Under the pieces are notes generated by a model. The model was not told where the DNA came from. It saw only the letters and a program-made list of their open reading frames with translations, and made no database searches. A DNA stretch of 64,000 nucleotides from NCBI GenBank assembly GCA_028768545.1, contig CP054838.1:186001-250000 (forward strand), given 5' to 3'. Below are positions 1 to 8,498 of this stretch, piece by piece (position 1 is the first letter of the stretch; each line of letters starts with the position of its first letter). A program made the position numbers and the translations under genes. Source of the stretch: Desulfobacter sp. Its GTDB lineage: Bacteria > Desulfobacterota > Desulfobacteria > Desulfobacterales > Desulfobacteraceae.

Positions 1-941
1 CTTGCAAAAGAAAATCCAGAATACAGCCAGACCACAGCCATGGCAGCCGCAAGCCGTGGAATCCACAGCCAGAATACAGAAATGCCCAGGGGCAGAAAAA
101 GTGCGGGATCCTCAATCATGGCATGGTTCACGCCTATGGAGAGATGGAGCCGGGTCAATGCCTCTTTATCATACTTGTTGGTCCCGGTTTCTTCCACAAT
201 CACGGCCGACCCGTATGCCAGACCAAATACCGATGCAGTCAGCCAGAGCATGGCGCAGGAGCGGTCAAGCCCCATAAAAGCGGTAACAGGAGAAAAGATC
301 TTTGTGACCGCTTCTATCACCTGAAAAGTCTTGGCCAGTTCAAGCATAACCATCAAGGGCATGATAATGCACAAAATCTGCAGGGAGAGTGCGCAAGTCC
401 CAAGGGTCCAGTCTTTGAGCATGGGCCCCAAGGGGCCACCCCCCTGCTGCCCGGCCTCGAGTGCCGCAGCAGAGGCGAGCCCCGGACTGACATCCATAAG
501 TTTTCCGCAGACAAAGGTGACCACAAACGCCATCACCAGCCTGAACGCGGCCGCCTTAAAGGGATTGATCCCGGAATTGCCCTGGACAATGCTTTCCTGG
601 ATAAGATTATGTGAAATCAGGGTAAATATGGCGATCAAAGTCATGTGATCCATGGAAAAGGACATCACAGAAAGTGCGGCCACAGTCCCGTAAATCCCTG
701 TGAACATTCCGATGATGAGCACCACGGCAGCTGCGGCAGGCAGATGGATCAAACTCATCATGGGTTCAAGAAGAAAATCCAGATAAAATAAAAGCTTGAA
801 ATGGACCAAAAGGGCGGTAAAAAAAGAGATGGGCACCAGAATTTTCAGCAGCCATAAAAGGCCTGTCCATCCTTTTTTAAGTCCTTGTTCAATACTGGTC
901 CGAACCCGGTTTAAAACGGATTCAGGATTTTGGTGTGTCAT
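1..941 (-). CDS. Nucleoside-recognition (gate) domain membrane protein, 3'-truncated by window edge
   Basis: An open frame runs on the minus strand from an ATG at 941 to the window edge, so about 313 residues are visible and the C-terminus is missing. I translated it by hand. The start is MTHQNPESVLNRVRTSIEQG, followed by hydrophobic helices (LLWLLKILVPISFFTALLVH and several more). A conserved-looking stretch near residue 270 (GVNHAMIEDPALFLPLGI) is typical of the nucleoside-recognition / spore-maturation SpmA-like membrane family, whose substrate is usually unknown. The start overlaps the end of the upstream 59-residue gene by 20 bases, so the two are probably translated together. The family call is from recalled similarity; transport of nucleosides is only implied by the domain name. 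Confidence 0.75.
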   Translation of the reverse strand, partial: MTHQNPESVLNRVRTSIEQGLKKGWTGLLWLLKILVPISFFTALLVHFKLLFYLDFLLEPMMSLIHLPAAAAVVLIIGMFTGIYGTVAALSVMSFSMDHMTLIAIFTLISHNLIQESIVQGNSGINPFKAAAFRLVMAFVVTFVCGKLMDVSPGLASAAALEAGQQGGGPLGPMLKDWTLGTCALSLQILCIIMPLMVMLELAKTFQVIEAVTKIFSPVTAFMGLDRSCAMLWLTASVFGLAYGSAVIVEETGTNKYDKEALTRLHLSIGVNHAMIEDPALFLPLGISVFWLWIPRLAAAMAVVWLYSGFSFA

Positions 942-1101
942 GGGAAGGGGGATCTAAATTCTTTTTAACGGTTTCGTTGATTGTTGCATGGATATCCTTA
1001 AACGACTCATGCATATTTGAGGGCGAGAGTCTGCCCATCTCAATAAACTTGACAATGATCTCCTTGGTCGCCCGCAGTATCTGTTCATCAATGGATTTCA
1101 T
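922..1101 (-). CDS. Small hypothetical protein, 59 aa, coupled to the gate-domain protein
   Basis: ATG at 1101 opens a 59-residue frame ending with TGA at 922-924. The protein is MKSIDEQILRATKEIIVKF... and ends ...DPPSHDTPKS. It has no membrane segment and looks mostly helical and charged. It overlaps the downstream membrane protein by 20 bases in another frame, which supports it being a real translated gene. I do not recognise a named domain. No strong ribosome binding site is visible before the ATG. Confidence 0.55.
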   Translation of the reverse strand: MKSIDEQILRATKEIIVKFIEMGRLSPSNMHESFKDIHATINETVKKNLDPPSHDTPKS

Positions 1102-1157
1102 AAAAAAGATAAATATCAGAACAAAGGGGCAAGGTCAAGATTTTCACCTTTTTTGTA

Positions 1158-1185
1158 TTGCCATGATAAATATTATGCTTATAAT
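1158..1185 (+). promoter_or_regulatory. Sigma-70 promoter for traB-like gene
   Basis: TTGCCA at 1158-1163 and a perfect TATAAT at 1180-1185 are separated by 16 bases. Transcription would start about 1192, roughly 35 bases before the ATG at 1227. The flanking sequence is AT-rich. Confidence 0.6.
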
Positions 1186-1226
1186 ACACATCCTTGAGTT
1201 AATCCTTATGAAAGGCAGTCAACAGC

Positions 1227-2408
1227 ATGGAAGCGGACAAAAAAAAAGAGAATGATATTCATTGCTTATCCTGGGAGGACAAGGAAATCATCCTTATTGG
1301 AACCGCCCATGTATCCCGGCGCAGCGCCGAACTTGTGACCCAGACCATTGAGGATGAAACGCCGGATACGGTATGCGTTGAACTGTGCAACACCCGGCTG
1401 TCAGCCATCAAGGATGCAGACCGGTGGCGTAACATGGACATTGTAAAAATCATCAAAGATAAAAAAGCCCTGATGCTGTTCATGAATCTTTTGCTCTCCT
1501 CTTTTCAGAAAAAAATTGCAGATAAATTTGACATCAAACCGGGCCAGGAAATGCTCAATGCCATTATTGCCGCAGAAAAATCAGGGGCCAGGGTGGTGGC
1601 GGCAGACCGGGAAATACAGACGACATTGTCCCGGGTATGGCCGGGGATGGGCTTTTTTGAAAAACTCAAGCTGGTATTTTCCATGGTCTTTTCATTTGGC
1701 CAGTCCGACGCCATTGAAGAAGAAGACATTGAAAAAATGAAGCAGGAAGATATTCTCCAGTCTCTGCTTTCGGATGTTAAAGAGGCCCACCCGATTATTG
1801 AAAAAGCCCTGATTGACGAGCGGGATCAATTCCTGGCAGACCATATCAGAACCGCTCCGGGCAAAAAAATCATAGCGGTTGTGGGGGCGGCCCACGTTCC
1901 CGGAATCAAAACATATATTCAGGAAAAAACCGCCATAGATGTCAATGAACTCAACACAATCCCCAAACCAGGCCATGCCGGTAAAATTCTCAAATGGCTG
2001 ATTCCCGGACTGATCTTCCTGCTCTTTGCCGCAGGATTCATGATGGAAGGAAAAACAGCCGGTGCTGATATGATCTGGATCTGGATCCTGGCCAATGGCA
2101 TTTTTGCGGGCATGGGTGCCCTGGTGGCCCTGGCACATCCATATACCATTATCTCCTCCATTATAGCCGCCCCATTAACCTCTTTAAACCCCATGATCGC
2201 TGCAGGCTGGGTCTCCGGACTGGTGGAAGCCTTTTCCAGAAAACCCAAGGTCCGCGATTTGGAAGCCATTCCAGAAGATATCACCTCTGTTCGGGGGTTC
2301 TGGCGAAACAATGTCACCCGGATCCTTCTCGTGGTCATTTTTACCAATATAGGATCTTCCATCGGCACCATGACCGCAGTTCCGTTGATGCTCAAGCTTT
2401 TGTCCTGA
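1227..2408 (+). CDS. TraB/PrgY family membrane protein
   Basis: 393 residues. The N-terminal soluble part carries the family's paired GxxH signatures: GTAHVS near residue 28 and VVGAAHVPGI near residue 222, with CVELC between them near residue 53. This is the TraB/PrgY (TIKI/GumN-related) fold, which is related to metal-dependent peptidases. The C-terminal third contains several hydrophobic helices (LIPGLIFLLFAAGFMM, IWIWILANGIFAGMGALVAL, a stretch around IISSIIAAPLTSLNP, and ILLVVIFTNIGSSIGT), so it is an integral membrane protein. PrgY limits pheromone activity in Enterococcus, but the role in this type of bacterium is unknown. It stands alone behind its own promoter. Confidence 0.85.
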   Translation: MEADKKKENDIHCLSWEDKEIILIGTAHVSRRSAELVTQTIEDETPDTVCVELCNTRLSAIKDADRWRNMDIVKIIKDKKALMLFMNLLLSSFQKKIADKFDIKPGQEMLNAIIAAEKSGARVVAADREIQTTLSRVWPGMGFFEKLKLVFSMVFSFGQSDAIEEEDIEKMKQEDILQSLLSDVKEAHPIIEKALIDERDQFLADHIRTAPGKKIIAVVGAAHVPGIKTYIQEKTAIDVNELNTIPKPGHAGKILKWLIPGLIFLLFAAGFMMEGKTAGADMIWIWILANGIFAGMGALVALAHPYTIISSIIAAPLTSLNPMIAAGWVSGLVEAFSRKPKVRDLEAIPEDITSVRGFWRNNVTRILLVVIFTNIGSSIGTMTAVPLMLKLLS

Positions 2409-2524
2409 AAATGACGGGTTCCCCTTTTTTCATTTAGTCATAAGGGCCTGGCTCATATTATAAAAAACCGGATTTTCCGGCAATTCCGGGTCTCGGCCAT
2501 ATGGTGGGCAGAGCCGGGTTCTTC

Positions 2525-2553
2525 TTGATTTCCCTTTTCAATGGCATTATACT
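2525..2553 (+). promoter_or_regulatory. Sigma-70 promoter for EAL-HDOD gene
   Basis: TTGATT at 2525-2530 and TATACT at 2548-2553 are separated by 17 bases. The start would fall near 2560, about 48 bases before the ATG at 2608, which has a GGAG at 2593-2596. Confidence 0.55.
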
Positions 2554-2607
2554 GTCACCATCGTTCATGTTTGACAAATCACTTAAAAAAACGGAGCTTG
2601 GTCGTCC

Positions 2608-3827
2608 ATGGAAATCTTTGTTGCCCGTCAACCGGTTTTAACCGCCCAAAAAAAAAATTTTCGGGTATGAATTATTGTTCAGACTGGGTCTGAAAAACAC
2701 CTTTCCCGACATTGACGGCGACACGGCGACCTCAGGAGTGCTGTCCAACACCTTTTTCTCCTTTGGGCTCAAAGATATCCTTGGCGGCAAACCCGGACTC
2801 ATCAATTTCACCCAGGATCTTCTGATAAAACAGACCCCCTTGCTTTTTCCAAAAGAGCATATCATTATTGAAGTATTAGAAGATATTGAGCCGGAACCTG
2901 CGGTGATTGAAGCGCTCAAGAAATTCAAGCGCCAGGGATTCCGCATTGCCTTAGATGATTTTGTATACGACAAAAAATTTGATGGGATGATAAGATCTTT
3001 GCGACATAATAAGATTTGATCTCATTGAAACCCCTTTGGACACCTTACAGCCTTTGTTCTCTTCTGTTCTCAAGGACAGGCCCATCACCCTGCTGGCCGA
3101 AAAGGTGGAGACCCATGAAGAGTTTGAACAGGCCAAGGAGATGGGTTTTGGCCTCTTCCAGGGATATTTTTTCTCCAAACCTGAAATTTTGTCCCAAAAA
3201 GACATTTCCGCAAGCCAGACCACCAACCTTAAGCTGCTCAGCGAAACCAGCCGGCAAGACCCTGATTTTAAGTTCATCGAAGATTTGATTAAAAAATCTA
3301 TCTCAGTCTCTTTTAAACTGCTTAAATTCATCAATTCAGCCTATTTTAATCGCCCTTCGCCCATTGATGCCATCAAGGATGCCATCACTTTTTTAGGAAT
3401 CGATGAACTGAAAAAATTTATCAATGTGGTGGTGGTCTCTGATTTAAACCCGGACAAACCCAACGAACTGGTCCGTTCATCCATCATCAGGGCCGGAATG
3501 TGCGAGCAGTGTGGCAGTCTCATTAAAACAGGATTTACCACCGAAGAATTGTTCACCATAGGCCTTTTCTCATCCATGGATGCCATCATGGACATGCCCA
3601 TGCCAAAGATCCTCGCCAGCATCACTCTTTCAGACAGGCTCAAAGATGCCCTGCTGGGTAAAGACCCCCAATTCCAGCAGCTTCTTGATCTGATCATCAG
3701 TTTTGAGCATGGGGTATGGAACCACCATCGGTTCCAGGGTGAAAAAGACGGGAAACTGATCCGCTGCCTGCCCGGTTTCTACATGGCTTCAGTTAAAATG
3801 GCAGATTCCTTTTTGAATATCGGATAA
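2608..3827 (+). pseudogene. EAL-HDOD (YuxH-type) signalling protein with two frameshifts
   Basis: The frame starts MEIFVARQPVLTAQKK, the usual start of this family, but a run of ten A (about 2645-2654) shifts it. Removing one A gives KIFGYELLFRLGLKN, the EAL-like continuation. A second shift lies near 2990-3000, where removing one T restores IRLCDIIRFDLIETPLDT. With both corrections the length is 1218 bases, or 405 residues. The order is a degenerate EAL domain (about 1-200), which lacks an intact EAL catalytic motif, then a HDOD domain (about 205-390). Such proteins usually act as c-di-GMP-linked or regulatory scaffolds rather than enzymes. Both lesions are +1, so sequencing error at the A run is a real alternative to a true pseudogene. 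Confidence 0.8.
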
Positions 3828-3870
3828 CCCCGAAAGGCCCGAATCTTTTTTAGCCGCTTGAATTGGCAAT

Positions 3871-3917
3871 GTATTCAAAAATTAAACGCTATCGGTTCTG
3901 GGCGAATTTTTGAATAC
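3871..3917. terminator. Bidirectional hairpin between convergent genes
   Basis: A perfect 13-base inverted repeat: GTATTCAAAAATT at 3871-3883 and its complement at 3905-3917, with a 21-base loop. The A and T runs in the stem suit termination from both sides. The purN stop codon (3889-3891) lies in the loop, so the last purN codons form one arm. It separates the EAL-HDOD gene from convergent purN. Confidence 0.55.
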
Positions 3918-4605
3918 AGGCAGGATAAAGTTCCCACTCCTTTTCCAGCCCTTTTTTCTTCACCTCATACAGGGTGTCATTCTCATTGATTTCAAATGCC
4001 TTTTGCCCGATAATCGGGCCTGTATCCTCACCATAATCAATGAAATGGACTGTACACCCCCCCACCTTGCACCCGTAGGCAAAGGTATCCCCATATCCGT
4101 CCGTGCCGGGAAATGAGGGCAGAAGTGCCGGATGAATATTCATGATTCGATGTTTGCCCGGAAGGGTGTTTATCCGATCGATAAAATAGGGGGTGAGCAC
4201 CCGCATAAACCCTGCAAGCACCAGCAGTTCAATATCATAGGCCAAAATATGGTCCAAAAGCTTTTTTTCTGCAATGGCCCGGGTTTTGAAAAAAAAGACA
4301 GCCTTGTCTTTTTCTTTTTTCACATCAAAGAGTTTTTGCTTGCCCAAAATTTCTTCCAAATTAAAATCAGAAGGAAGGATCTCGTCCAAATTATTCTTCC
4401 AGCCCCATGAAATGATTTGGCCATAATCCACGACAAAGGTCTCAATCCCGGCCTTGTGAGCTCGATCCAACCCCTTTACCCCGGGGACATCAGAACCTGT
4501 AAACAAAATTTTTGCATCTATACGATTGGCATGGCAGGCATCAATAATCGCCTGAAGATTAGTGCCCCCGCCAGATATCAAGGTTCCAACCTTAAGTTTG
4601 TCCAT
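3889..4605 (-). CDS. purN: Phosphoribosylglycinamide formyltransferase
   Basis: 238 residues from the ATG at 4605, which follows a GGAGAGGACC ribosome site. An upstream in-frame ATG would add 31 residues lacking family character. PurN transfers a formyl group from 10-formyl-THF to GAR in purine synthesis. Visible motifs are VGTLISGGGTNLQAII at the N-terminus (phosphate loop), LVLAGFMRVLTPYF, then NIHPALLPSFPG (catalytic Asn and His) and the downstream Asp in FIDYGEDTGPIIGQ. It is somewhat longer than E. coli PurN because of an insertion rich in Lys and Phe near residues 85-110. It lies 17 bases after the Cys-rich gene and is probably co-transcribed with it. Confidence 0.93.
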   Translation of the reverse strand: MDKLKVGTLISGGGTNLQAIIDACHANRIDAKILFTGSDVPGVKGLDRAHKAGIETFVVDYGQIISWGWKNNLDEILPSDFNLEEILGKQKLFDVKKEKDKAVFFFKTRAIAEKKLLDHILAYDIELLVLAGFMRVLTPYFIDRINTLPGKHRIMNIHPALLPSFPGTDGYGDTFAYGCKVGGCTVHFIDYGEDTGPIIGQKAFEINENDTLYEVKKKGLEKEWELYPACIQKFAQNR

Positions 4606-4622
4606 GGTCCTCTCCCCTTTGA

Positions 4623-4841
4623 TTATTGATTTCCATACCCGTTCTGGGCGCCGCAGTCCGGACATTCCCAGGTAATTCCGTTGCAGGTCATTCCCCACTG
4701 GTTTTCATACATGCAGGTCTGGCACATGGAAAACCCGCACCGGCACTGCCAGCAGAACATGGCCTCCTGTCCGCAGCAATGACAGCGATGGCTTCTCTTG
4801 AGCCGTCTTTTTTCTTTCCTGGTACTGGCTTTTTCAGGCAT
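4623..4841 (-). CDS. Cys-rich putative zinc-binding protein, 72 aa
   Basis: 72 residues with 11 cysteines, at positions 20, 22, 23, 30, 33, 35, 40, 43, 53, 60 and 63. They are arranged as several CxxC-like knuckles (CWQC, CQTC, CPDC). The N-terminus is very basic (RKEKRRLKRSHR). This looks like two small zinc ribbons, possibly binding nucleic acid or protein. No named family is recognised. It is the first gene of a likely two-gene unit with purN, with a 17-base gap. Confidence 0.65.
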   Translation of the reverse strand: MPEKASTRKEKRRLKRSHRCHCCGQEAMFCWQCRCGFSMCQTCMYENQWGMTCNGITWECPDCGAQNGYGNQ

Positions 4842-4925
4842 AATATACTTCTCCTTTCCTTAAAAAGATAGTATATATGCCCATAATTTAAGAATATTTC
4901 AATACGCAAATCAAGGAATCTCACC

Positions 4926-7610
4926 ATGGCGGAAGAAAAAACCATTTTCCTCATTGACGGCAGCGCCTTTCTTTACCGGGCGTTTCATGCCATCCGCAGC
5001 CTTTCCACATCCAAGGGACATCCCACCAATGCCACATTTGGATTCACCCGGATCCTGCTAAAACTGCTCAAGGAAAAGCAGCCCCGGTATGCAATGATGT
5101 GTTTTGATGTCAAAGGCCCGACCTTCCGCCATGAGCTTTATAAGGAGTACAAGGCCCACCGTCCGCCCATGCCTGAGGATCTTACCCTGCAGATACCGGA
5201 TATCAAAGAGGTGACAGCCGCCCTGAACATCCCCATTGTGCAGAAACCCGGATTTGAGGCCGATGACCTTTTGGGCACCTATGCCCGCCTGGCCCAGGAA
5301 CAGGGGTTCAAAGTCGTCATGGTCACAGGGGACAAGGACTTTATCCAGCTTGTCACCGACGACTGCATTCTCTGGGACCCCATGAAGGACAAAATCACAG
5401 ACCGTAACGCCGTCAAAGAGGAAATGGGCATAGAACCTGAACAATTTATAGATGTGCTCGGACTTGCCGGAGATACCTCGGACAACATCCCCGGGGTCAA
5501 AGGGGTGGGGCCTAAAACCGCCCTCAACCTGGTAAAGGAATTTGAATCAATCCACGGGGTCTACCAAAACCTGGAAAGTTTAAAAAAGAAAAAAAAGCTC
5601 CATGAGAACTTATCAAATTCAGAAGACATTGTTCTTTTAAGCCGGGACCTTGCCACCATTGATCAGCAGGTGGCGGTCAAGGATAAAATTGAAGACTTTA
5701 AGCTCTCACCCTTTGACACCCACAAAGCGTTTGAACTGTTCCAGGCTTTTGAGTTCAAAAACCTGGCCACAGAATTTGCAGACAAGGCAGACAAGTCCAA
5801 AAAAGTCTACAAATTGATCACCGAAATGAACGAACTTGAAAAACTGGCCAAGGTTCTTGAGAATAAAGGCCTTTTTGCCATTGACACGGAAACCACCTCC
5901 AAAAACGCCATGGAAGCGGACCTTGTGGGAATTTCATTTTCCTACAAGGAGGACACAGGCTTTTATATTCCCGTCAGCCACCGCCATACCCATGATATTG
6001 AGCAACCCTCCAAGCAGGACATCCTGAAAATTTTCAAACCCCTTCTGGAAGATCCTGAAATCCACAAGGTGGGTCAGAATATCAAATATGACTATATTGT
6101 CCTGGCAAGATACGGAATCAACCTTGAGGGGATCGTATTTGACACCATGATCGCCTCCCATTTGATCAACCCGGGGACAAGGGGGCACAGCCTTGACCGC
6201 ATTGCCATGAACCTGTTCGGGTACAAAATGCTCTCCTATGAAGAGGTGGCCGGCAAAGGCAAAACCCAGATCTTATTTGACCAGGTCCCCCTTGACATGG
6301 CGGCCGACTATGCTGCCGAAGATGCCGATCTCACCTTCATGGCCCATGGGGAACTTAAAAAACAGATTCAGGCCAAAGGGCTTTCTTCTTTGATGGATAC
6401 CCTGGAAGTGCCCCTGGTCTCTGTCCTGGCACGGATGGAAATGGCAGGAATCGGAGTGGATACCGGTGAACTGTCAAAAATGTCAAAAGAGTTTGAAGCG
6501 GAAATGGACGGCCTTGAAAAAGAAATCTATGATCTGGCAGGAGAAAAGTTCAATATCAACTCCTCCCAGCAGCTGGGGGTGATCCTGTTTGAAAAACTCG
6601 GGCTTAAAACAGTAAAAAAAACCAAGAAAAAAACCGGGTACTCCACAGATGTCCATGTGTTAACCGCCCTGGCCCAGGATCATGATCTGCCCAAAAAACT
6701 GCTCAGATACAGGACCCTTGGCAAGCTCAAATCCACCTATGTGGACAGTCTGGCCCAATTGGTTCACCCGGAAACCAAAAGAATCCATACCTCTTTTAAC
6801 CAGACCATCACGGTAACGGGCCGTCTCTCTTCTTCCAAGCCCAACCTTCAGAATATCCCCATCCGCAAACCAGAGGGAAAAAAGATCAGACAGGCCTTTA
6901 TCCCGGCCCAAGACTGCACCCTGGTTTCGGCGGATTATTCCCAAATTGAACTGCGGGTGCTGGCCCATTGCGCCGATGATCCCATTTTAATCGAATCGTT
7001 CAACAATGACGAGGATATCCATACACGGACGGCTCTGGAAGTCTTCCAGGTATTGCCCGGCCTTGTAACTGACGAGCTGCGCAGCCAGGCCAAGGCCATT
7101 AACTTCGGCATTGTATACGGAATGAGCGCATTCAGGCTCTCCAATGAACTGGGCATCTCACGGAAGATGGCTGCCACCTATATTGATCATTATTTCAAAC
7201 GGTACTCAGGGGTAAAGGCGTTCATCGACCAGACCGTCAAACAAACCAAAGAGACCTGCGAGGTCGAAACCTTGTTCGGCCGGAAACGGCGGCTGGACGA
7301 TATCAGGTCCTCCAATGCCAACCTGAGAAACTTTGCCCAGCGGGCAGCGGTCAATACCCCCATTCAGGGCAGTGCCGCAGACCTGATCAAACTGGCCATG
7401 ATCCAGATGGAAGCGGCATTAATCAAAGAAGAAATGAAATCCAAAATGCTCTTGTCCGTTCATGATGAGATCATCTTTGAGGTACCAATCAAAGAAGAAG
7501 AAAGGCTCGTTGCCCTGGCCAAAACAATCATGGAAAATGTGACCCCCTTAAAAGTGCCCTTAAAGGTCAACTTCGGGTCCGGGAAAAACTGGGCCCGTGC
7601 TGACCATTAA
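4926..7610 (+). CDS. polA: DNA polymerase I
   Basis: 894 residues, close to the usual length. The order is a 5'-3' nuclease domain (about 1-290, with FEADDLLGT and the helix-hairpin-helix GVKGVGPKTAL), a 3'-5' exonuclease domain (about 310-490) and the polymerase domain. The exonuclease keeps its Asp-x-Glu pair in FAIDTETTS, so proofreading is probably active. Polymerase motif A is DYSQIELRVLAH, motif B is RSQAKAINFGIVYG and motif C is SVHDEIIFEV. It fills gaps in repair and removes RNA primers. nadK follows 17 bases downstream, so the two form an operon. It is divergent from the purN unit. Confidence 0.97.
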   Translation: MAEEKTIFLIDGSAFLYRAFHAIRSLSTSKGHPTNATFGFTRILLKLLKEKQPRYAMMCFDVKGPTFRHELYKEYKAHRPPMPEDLTLQIPDIKEVTAALNIPIVQKPGFEADDLLGTYARLAQEQGFKVVMVTGDKDFIQLVTDDCILWDPMKDKITDRNAVKEEMGIEPEQFIDVLGLAGDTSDNIPGVKGVGPKTALNLVKEFESIHGVYQNLESLKKKKKLHENLSNSEDIVLLSRDLATIDQQVAVKDKIEDFKLSPFDTHKAFELFQAFEFKNLATEFADKADKSKKVYKLITEMNELEKLAKVLENKGLFAIDTETTSKNAMEADLVGISFSYKEDTGFYIPVSHRHTHDIEQPSKQDILKIFKPLLEDPEIHKVGQNIKYDYIVLARYGINLEGIVFDTMIASHLINPGTRGHSLDRIAMNLFGYKMLSYEEVAGKGKTQILFDQVPLDMAADYAAEDADLTFMAHGELKKQIQAKGLSSLMDTLEVPLVSVLARMEMAGIGVDTGELSKMSKEFEAEMDGLEKEIYDLAGEKFNINSSQQLGVILFEKLGLKTVKKTKKKTGYSTDVHVLTALAQDHDLPKKLLRYRTLGKLKSTYVDSLAQLVHPETKRIHTSFNQTITVTGRLSSSKPNLQNIPIRKPEGKKIRQAFIPAQDCTLVSADYSQIELRVLAHCADDPILIESFNNDEDIHTRTALEVFQVLPGLVTDELRSQAKAINFGIVYGMSAFRLSNELGISRKMAATYIDHYFKRYSGVKAFIDQTVKQTKETCEVETLFGRKRRLDDIRSSNANLRNFAQRAAVNTPIQGSAADLIKLAMIQMEAALIKEEMKSKMLLSVHDEIIFEVPIKEEERLVALAKTIMENVTPLKVPLKVNFGSGKNWARADH

Positions 7611-7627
7611 TTACAAAGGATGAAATT

Positions 7628-8458
7628 GTGACCCAACAGCGTATCGGGCTTGTCATAAAAAATGAAGACCATGCCCAAAAAATAGCCCGAAACCTTATTC
7701 AGGAGCGTGGAGATCAATGTTTGGTCATTGATACCCATGCCCGGAAAAAAGCAGAGGTACCCAAGGATCTGACCTGTATCGTGGTTCTGGGCGGAGACGG
7801 TACATTCTTAAGTGTGGCCCGGTATATCGGAAACTCGGGTATCCCCCTTATGGGCGTAAAATTCGGAGAGGTGGGGTTTCTGGCCGAAACCACGGAAGAC
7901 CTTCTTTACGAAGCCATTGAATCGGTGTTCAAGGGCGAGTATATTATCAGGGAACGCAGGCGTCTTTCCATCAAGGTGGTCAGAAACAACCAATTGATCA
8001 TTGAAGAGGATGTGCTCAATGATGCCGTGATCAACAAGGCTGCCCTGTCCAGGCTGGCCTCCTGCGCCGTCTTCCTGGATGATACCTATTTGACCACCTA
8101 CAGGGCCGACGGCCTTATCATGGCCACCCCCACAGGATCCACAGCTTATTCCCTTGCCGCCGGAGGCCCTGTGGTCCATCCGGCCGTACCCTCTATCATC
8201 CTTACCCCCATCTGCCCGTTTACCCTGACCAACAGGCCTCTTTTAATTCCTGATCACACCCGGGTCGAAATCAGGCTGGAAGGCAGCCCCGAAGATATGA
8301 TCCTCACCCTGGACGGCCAGGAAGGATTTGAAATGGATCCCGGGGACAAAATTTTTGTCAGAAAAAGCCCGAACAATATCCAAATGCTTTCCTTTGAAGA
8401 CCACTCTTATTTTAAGGTGTTGAAAACAAGGCTTCACTGGAGCGGGGGACGCAGCTGA
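7628..8458 (+). CDS. nadK: NAD kinase
   Basis: 276 residues. The start is GTG at 7628, supported by AAAGGA at 7615-7620. The enzyme phosphorylates NAD to NADP using ATP or polyphosphate. The nucleotide site is VVLGGDGTFLSVAR near residue 60 (the GGDG motif), followed by the NAD-binding ATPTGSTAYSLAAGGP near residue 165 and LTLDGQEG near the end. It is cytosolic and follows polA by 17 bases, so it is probably co-transcribed. Confidence 0.95.
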   Translation: MTQQRIGLVIKNEDHAQKIARNLIQERGDQCLVIDTHARKKAEVPKDLTCIVVLGGDGTFLSVARYIGNSGIPLMGVKFGEVGFLAETTEDLLYEAIESVFKGEYIIRERRRLSIKVVRNNQLIIEEDVLNDAVINKAALSRLASCAVFLDDTYLTTYRADGLIMATPTGSTAYSLAAGGPVVHPAVPSIILTPICPFTLTNRPLLIPDHTRVEIRLEGSPEDMILTLDGQEGFEMDPGDKIFVRKSPNNIQMLSFEDHSYFKVLKTRLHWSGGRS

Positions 8459-8498
8459 AAACCTGACCCCAATCTGCCGCCCTTGGGATGGCCGTCTT

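Noticed and set aside
2462-2492. CCGGATTTTCCGG hairpin after the traB-like gene as a terminator
   Set aside because: Short stem and no T run following; left as unsupported.
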